DNA of 64,000 bases, from positions 1 to 64,000 of the forward strand of contig JAECZO010000099.1 of the NCBI GenBank assembly GCA_019188245.1. The letters are read 5' to 3'. Below are positions 60,747 to 64,000 of the stretch, piece after piece; position 1 is the first letter of the stretch; every line of letters begins with the position of its first letter. The notes under the pieces were generated by a model. That model ran no database searches, had not been told where the DNA came from, and was given only the letters and a program-made list of their open reading frames with translations. The stretch is from Novymonas esmeraldas. Taxonomy: Eukaryota > Euglenozoa > Kinetoplastea > Trypanosomatida > Trypanosomatidae. The translations under genes were made by a program, and so were the position numbers.

Positions 60747-62165
60747 ATGGGCAGTGAGCCACGTCAGCGGGTCGCTGTGGTGCACGATTCTGCAACGGCA
60801 CCGGAGCAGCTGGAGGAGTTCAAGCGCGCCTGCGCTGCACCGTGCGAGTGCTTCACTGTCGGTGACGCAGCCGAGCTGCAGAAGGTCGTGCAGCACATCT
60901 ACGCGGCCGGCGCATCTGTGTACGGCCCCGTGGTGAACCTCTGCACAGACCGCACCTCTGGCGGCACCACGGCGGCGCTCGCGGCGCTCTTCTTCGATCA
61001 TGCCTCGCTGCCCTACACGGGCTGCCGGGCGGCCACCCTGGCGTACCCCTTCGACATCCTGCTGATGATGCTCTCCTACGCTGAGGTGCCGCTGCCGCCC
61101 TTCGCCATCGTGGACTCCGCGGAGGCGGCAGCCAGTGCAGCGCGCCGCCTTCGGGCCCCGGTGCAGATCCGCAGCACGCGTGCGCTGTTCGCCATCTACC
61201 GAGAGCGCTGCGAGAGACAAGACGACGTCGCCGCTGCCCTCACTCGCGCCTTCCACGAGCAGGGAAAGGTCGTGGTGTGGGAGGTGAGCACGTCAAGGCG
61301 GCGCGCGATGCGTGTCTTGGTGGCCGGCGGCGCAGTGAAGGGCGCGGCCGCCGCCGTCCCTCTGGAGCGCCACGATGACGTGCCGACATGGGCGGCGCAG
61401 GCGGGGGAGGCGGCACGGCAGTGTGGGGCCGCGGTCAGCCGCTACGTCCTCTACCACTGTGGCGTGGCAACCCTCACCCTCAACACGCTCGACGGGGAGT
61501 CGGACCGGTGGTGCTTCGAGGACCTGCAGCTCAACCCCGACGCCGCCCACCTCGTGTCATCGGAGGCGGCGTCGAACCTGCTGACGCCTGCGCCGACGGC
61601 GGCGGAGCTGGTTGCCTGCCTGCTGGAGGAGGCGCGTCAGCGCCGCCCCGCGCCAACCTTCGAGATACGGCTGCACGAGGACTCTCGCAAGGGCTACCAC
61701 CTCTGCGCGACCGCCGCCCTGCGAAAGGGCGATGTGGTGTTCGAGGATGAGTGCCGCAACTTCGCCGTGGTGACGCGGCCGCATGTGGAGCGGCACTGGG
61801 ACGGCCCGCTGAAGAAGACCTTCACCGAGTACGCGTGGCCGCTGGACTCTGAGGGTCACCTGTACGCCATCTGGGAGGAGGACCCGCAGCGGTGGCGGCC
61901 CATCAACCACTCCTGCAACCCGAACTGCATCTTCGCTGCGCCGCACTCCTTGAACGTGATCGCAGCGCGCGACGTCGCCGCCGGCGAGGACCTGAGCATG
62001 GACTACGCCACCTTCTGCGACACCACCATGAAGCCGTTCCAGTGCCTCTGCGGCGCGGACTGCTGCCGCGGGCTCATCCACCCCGACGCCGCGTCCCTGG
62101 CCAAGTATGGCGAGCACGCGTGGCTGCGTCGTGTGCCGCCGTCTCTGAAGCCACTCATCTCGTGA
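60747..62165 (+). CDS. SET-domain protein with degenerate ATP-grasp-like N-terminal half (472 aa)
   Basis: The C-terminal 165 residues are a SET methyltransferase domain: SRKGYHLCATAALRKGDVVF, the cofactor/knot motif INHSCNPNC (386-394), GEDLSMDYATFC with Asp419-Tyr420, and a post-SET zinc motif CLCGADCCRG (433-442). All hallmark residues are present, so protein-lysine methylation is likely; target unknown. The N-terminal 300 residues resemble D-Ala-D-Ala-ligase/ATP-grasp folds: VVNLCTDRTSGGTTAALAAL, LPYTGCRAATLAYPFDILLMML, then PPFAIVDSAEAAASAARRL and a final FEDLQLNPD reminiscent of the ExNxxPG magnesium loop. The nucleotide-binding lysine of the P-V-x-V-K strand appears replaced (PVQIRST), so this half is probably not catalytic. 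No signal peptide or TM. Confidence 0.85.
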   Translation: MGSEPRQRVAVVHDSATAPEQLEEFKRACAAPCECFTVGDAAELQKVVQHIYAAGASVYGPVVNLCTDRTSGGTTAALAALFFDHASLPYTGCRAATLAYPFDILLMMLSYAEVPLPPFAIVDSAEAAASAARRLRAPVQIRSTRALFAIYRERCERQDDVAAALTRAFHEQGKVVVWEVSTSRRRAMRVLVAGGAVKGAAAAVPLERHDDVPTWAAQAGEAARQCGAAVSRYVLYHCGVATLTLNTLDGESDRWCFEDLQLNPDAAHLVSSEAASNLLTPAPTAAELVACLLEEARQRRPAPTFEIRLHEDSRKGYHLCATAALRKGDVVFEDECRNFAVVTRPHVERHWDGPLKKTFTEYAWPLDSEGHLYAIWEEDPQRWRPINHSCNPNCIFAAPHSLNVIAARDVAAGEDLSMDYATFCDTTMKPFQCLCGADCCRGLIHPDAASLAKYGEHAWLRRVPPSLKPLIS

Positions 62166-62970
62166 CGGACACGCGGCAACCGCCTACTCTGCCAGTTCCA
62201 GCGCTGCTCACGTGCACACACACACACACACACATATATACCGCGCATTCTGTAGACAGGATGCGGGCACGCGGAGGGATGGGCGGAGAGGCGGTATGTG
62301 AGGAGCAGGGCGGCAGCAGTGGGAGAGAGATGGGGGGAGGGCGATGATGCCACGTGAGGCGGTGTGACGTGGGATGAGCGGGACAACAGCGCCACGTCGC
62401 CGACCCCTCGTCACCTGCACTACCGCCTGCCCACACGTGTGGGATTTCCGCTTCTCCTTCTCTCACTTGACACACACACACACACACACACACACATGAT
62501 CCATCACGCACTCCGCATACGTGAATACATGTGTGCGTGTGTGTGTCAGACTACTCTGTTGCTCACTTCGTTGTGAAGCTGTGCTCTGTTGTGGCCCTCC
62601 CTTCTCACTTTAGTTCGTTGATAGCGTCGTGTGCTCGGCGCTCCTCGGGGGGTCGCTCGTCGCTGCTGCGCTGTGCTGCGCATTCGACTACGGCAGCCGA
62701 CTTTGCTGCGCGTCAACGTGGACGGCCCCCCGCCCTCTATCGGCCGCTCGCACATTCCACCTCGTGATCGTCCTCACCTCCTCATTCTCCCCTCCACCTT
62801 CTGGCGCCACAGTTCTGATCCGCCACGGCGCGAGCACCGAAGAAGCGAAGCCACATAACACAGACGCGACGGCAGAGAGCTATCTCTCCCTCTTGCCCTT
62901 CTTTCTTCCCCCCCCCCTCCTCTGACTCGTGTGCTGGAGACGCGGAGACACAAACAGACCAATGAACTAT

Positions 62971-63005
<35 letters not shown>

Positions 63006-63946
63006 ACATGCGCGTTTACAGCGTCACATGACCCTTTGCCTTCTGTTGTACTCTCTGCTCTCTTCCTTCTCATCCCTCTCTCTGAACATCGCCACACAAA
63101 CACACACACATACTGCATCTCACACACACGTGTTCACCTGTACCTCCATGATGATGATCGTGGTACACTACACTTGAGGAGGCTCCAGTGCTTCGGTAGC
63201 CAACAAAGCTGTGATGTAGCCCCGTGTCGATCGGTCGAGCACACTATTGTGAAACACAAAACAGCAGCAAAAAAAAAAAAAAAAACAACACCACCGTTTT
63301 CAACAACTTCACACCACTCAGTGCCACGCTGTGCACCGGCGTGCCACGCGTTCTCGCTCCTTCTCCTTCTCTCTGTCCCTGCGTTGGCGTCGCTCTCTCT
63401 CTCTCTCTCTCTCTTTGTGAGCGTGTGTGTATCTTGTCTGTTTATTTGACATCTCACCTGAGAGGCACACGTCACGCACGACTCTCACAGATAAAAAAAA
63501 AGGGCCAACACTACAGCCCTCCCCCCTCCTCCCTTCTCAGTACACACACACACACACATCAACACGGTCTATCTCTCTCTCTCTCTCACATCGTTGTACG
63601 CACGGCTGCCGTGCCCGCCCCTTTTCATCGGCACATCAAAAAAGAAGACACTCTCTTCAACGACACGAACCAAAAAAAAAAACCTCCGCGTTTTTTTTTT
63701 TTTTTTTTGAGGCTCAACAACAAAAAGAAGAAACCTCGAACGGGACGAGGACGGAAGAAAGGGGGGGTGGGTGGGCCGTTGTCTACGGAGTGGCCTGTAC
63801 GAGTGGCGGTATCATTTTATCTTTCTCTCTCTCTCTCTCTCCGTTTTTTTTTTCGTGTCTGTGCTCCTGTCCTTGCTCGAGTGCAGGGGCAGCGCGGACA
63901 CCGGCGTGGAGCGGCTCGAAGGGAGGCAGAGGAAGAGAGACCGCTG
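62166..63946 (+). other. Gene-free stretch (1.8 kb)
   Basis: No supported gene. It holds (CA)n at about 62470-62495 and 62974-63003, A-runs at 63270-63285 and 63491-63501, T-runs near 63690-63708 and 63844-63853, and CT blocks. The last tract ends in AG at 63880-63881 and 63885-63886, probable acceptors of the gene starting at 63947. Confidence 0.45.
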
Positions 63947-64000
63947 ATGGGCAACTCAGAGTCCACGAGGCGCTCGAGTGCGCGCCGTCGCAGCAGCGCG
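63947..64000 (+). CDS. Partial gene start, MGNSES... (18 codons, cut by window end)
   Basis: An ATG 61-66 nt after the acceptor AGs at 63880/63885 opens a frame with no stop to the window end, reading MGNSESTRRSSARRRSSA. Gly2, Asn3 and Ser6 fit the N-myristoylation consensus (M-G-x-x-x-S/T), and the Arg/Ser-rich stretch that follows is a typical polybasic membrane-contact region. Spacing, polarity and codon style match the other genes. No family can be assigned from 18 residues. Confidence 0.5.
   Translation, partial: MGNSESTRRSSARRRSSA

Overview
The window reads as nuclear chromosome sequence from a trypanosomatid, most likely Leishmaniinae (Leishmania, Endotrypanum, Porcisia, Crithidia or Leptomonas kin). 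The signs are GC-rich intronless genes, all host genes on one strand, long UTRs full of (CA)n/(GT)n, and polypyrimidine tract plus AG acceptors for spliced-leader trans-splicing ahead of nearly every start codon. Start codons given here are the first in-frame ATG that fits such an acceptor.

Layout. Bases 1-2035 hold a broken gag-like retroelement fossil on the minus strand, cut by the window edge. From 3052 to the right end, 24 host genes lie head to tail on the plus strand, consistent with one polycistronic unit. In order they are: a 3246-aa lipase/zinc-finger protein (3052-12792); a PDZ coiled-coil protein; three kinetoplastid hypotheticals; a PIP kinase; EMC3; an IQ-motif protein; NOP10; mitochondrial-type RNase HII; an ankyrin protein; proteasome beta-4; VPS25; a Nudix hydrolase; a two-TM protein; a TFIIS-like protein; a protein with divergent calponin-homology segments; bacterial-type xylulokinase with a glycosomal -AKL tail; eIF3 subunit L; a coiled-coil protein; an FKBP12-type isomerase; dolichol-phosphate mannosyltransferase; a SET-domain protein with a degenerate ATP-grasp front half; and the first 18 codons of a gene starting MGNSES.

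The genes do not form a pathway. They are a mixed housekeeping set (translation, proteasome, ESCRT-II, ER membrane insertion, GPI/N-glycan mannose donor, phosphoinositides, H/ACA RNP), as is normal for kinetoplastid gene clusters, where control is post-transcriptional. From memory, several of these (xylulokinase, proteasome beta, FKBP) have orthologues near the low-numbered end of L. major chromosome 36; I could not verify this here.

Most notable: the giant lipase/TRAF-type zinc-finger fusion; the ATP-grasp-like/SET fusion; the laterally acquired xylulokinase whose only plausible trans-splice AG lies 2 nt before its ATG; the Nudix gene with AG touching its ATG; a 43-C homopolymer in one leader; three tandem 54-bp units shaped like splice acceptors; a duplicated ~225-bp element in a 3' UTR; and a TFIIS-like protein that has lost the catalytic zinc ribbon. 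No tRNA, rRNA or CRISPR could be supported.
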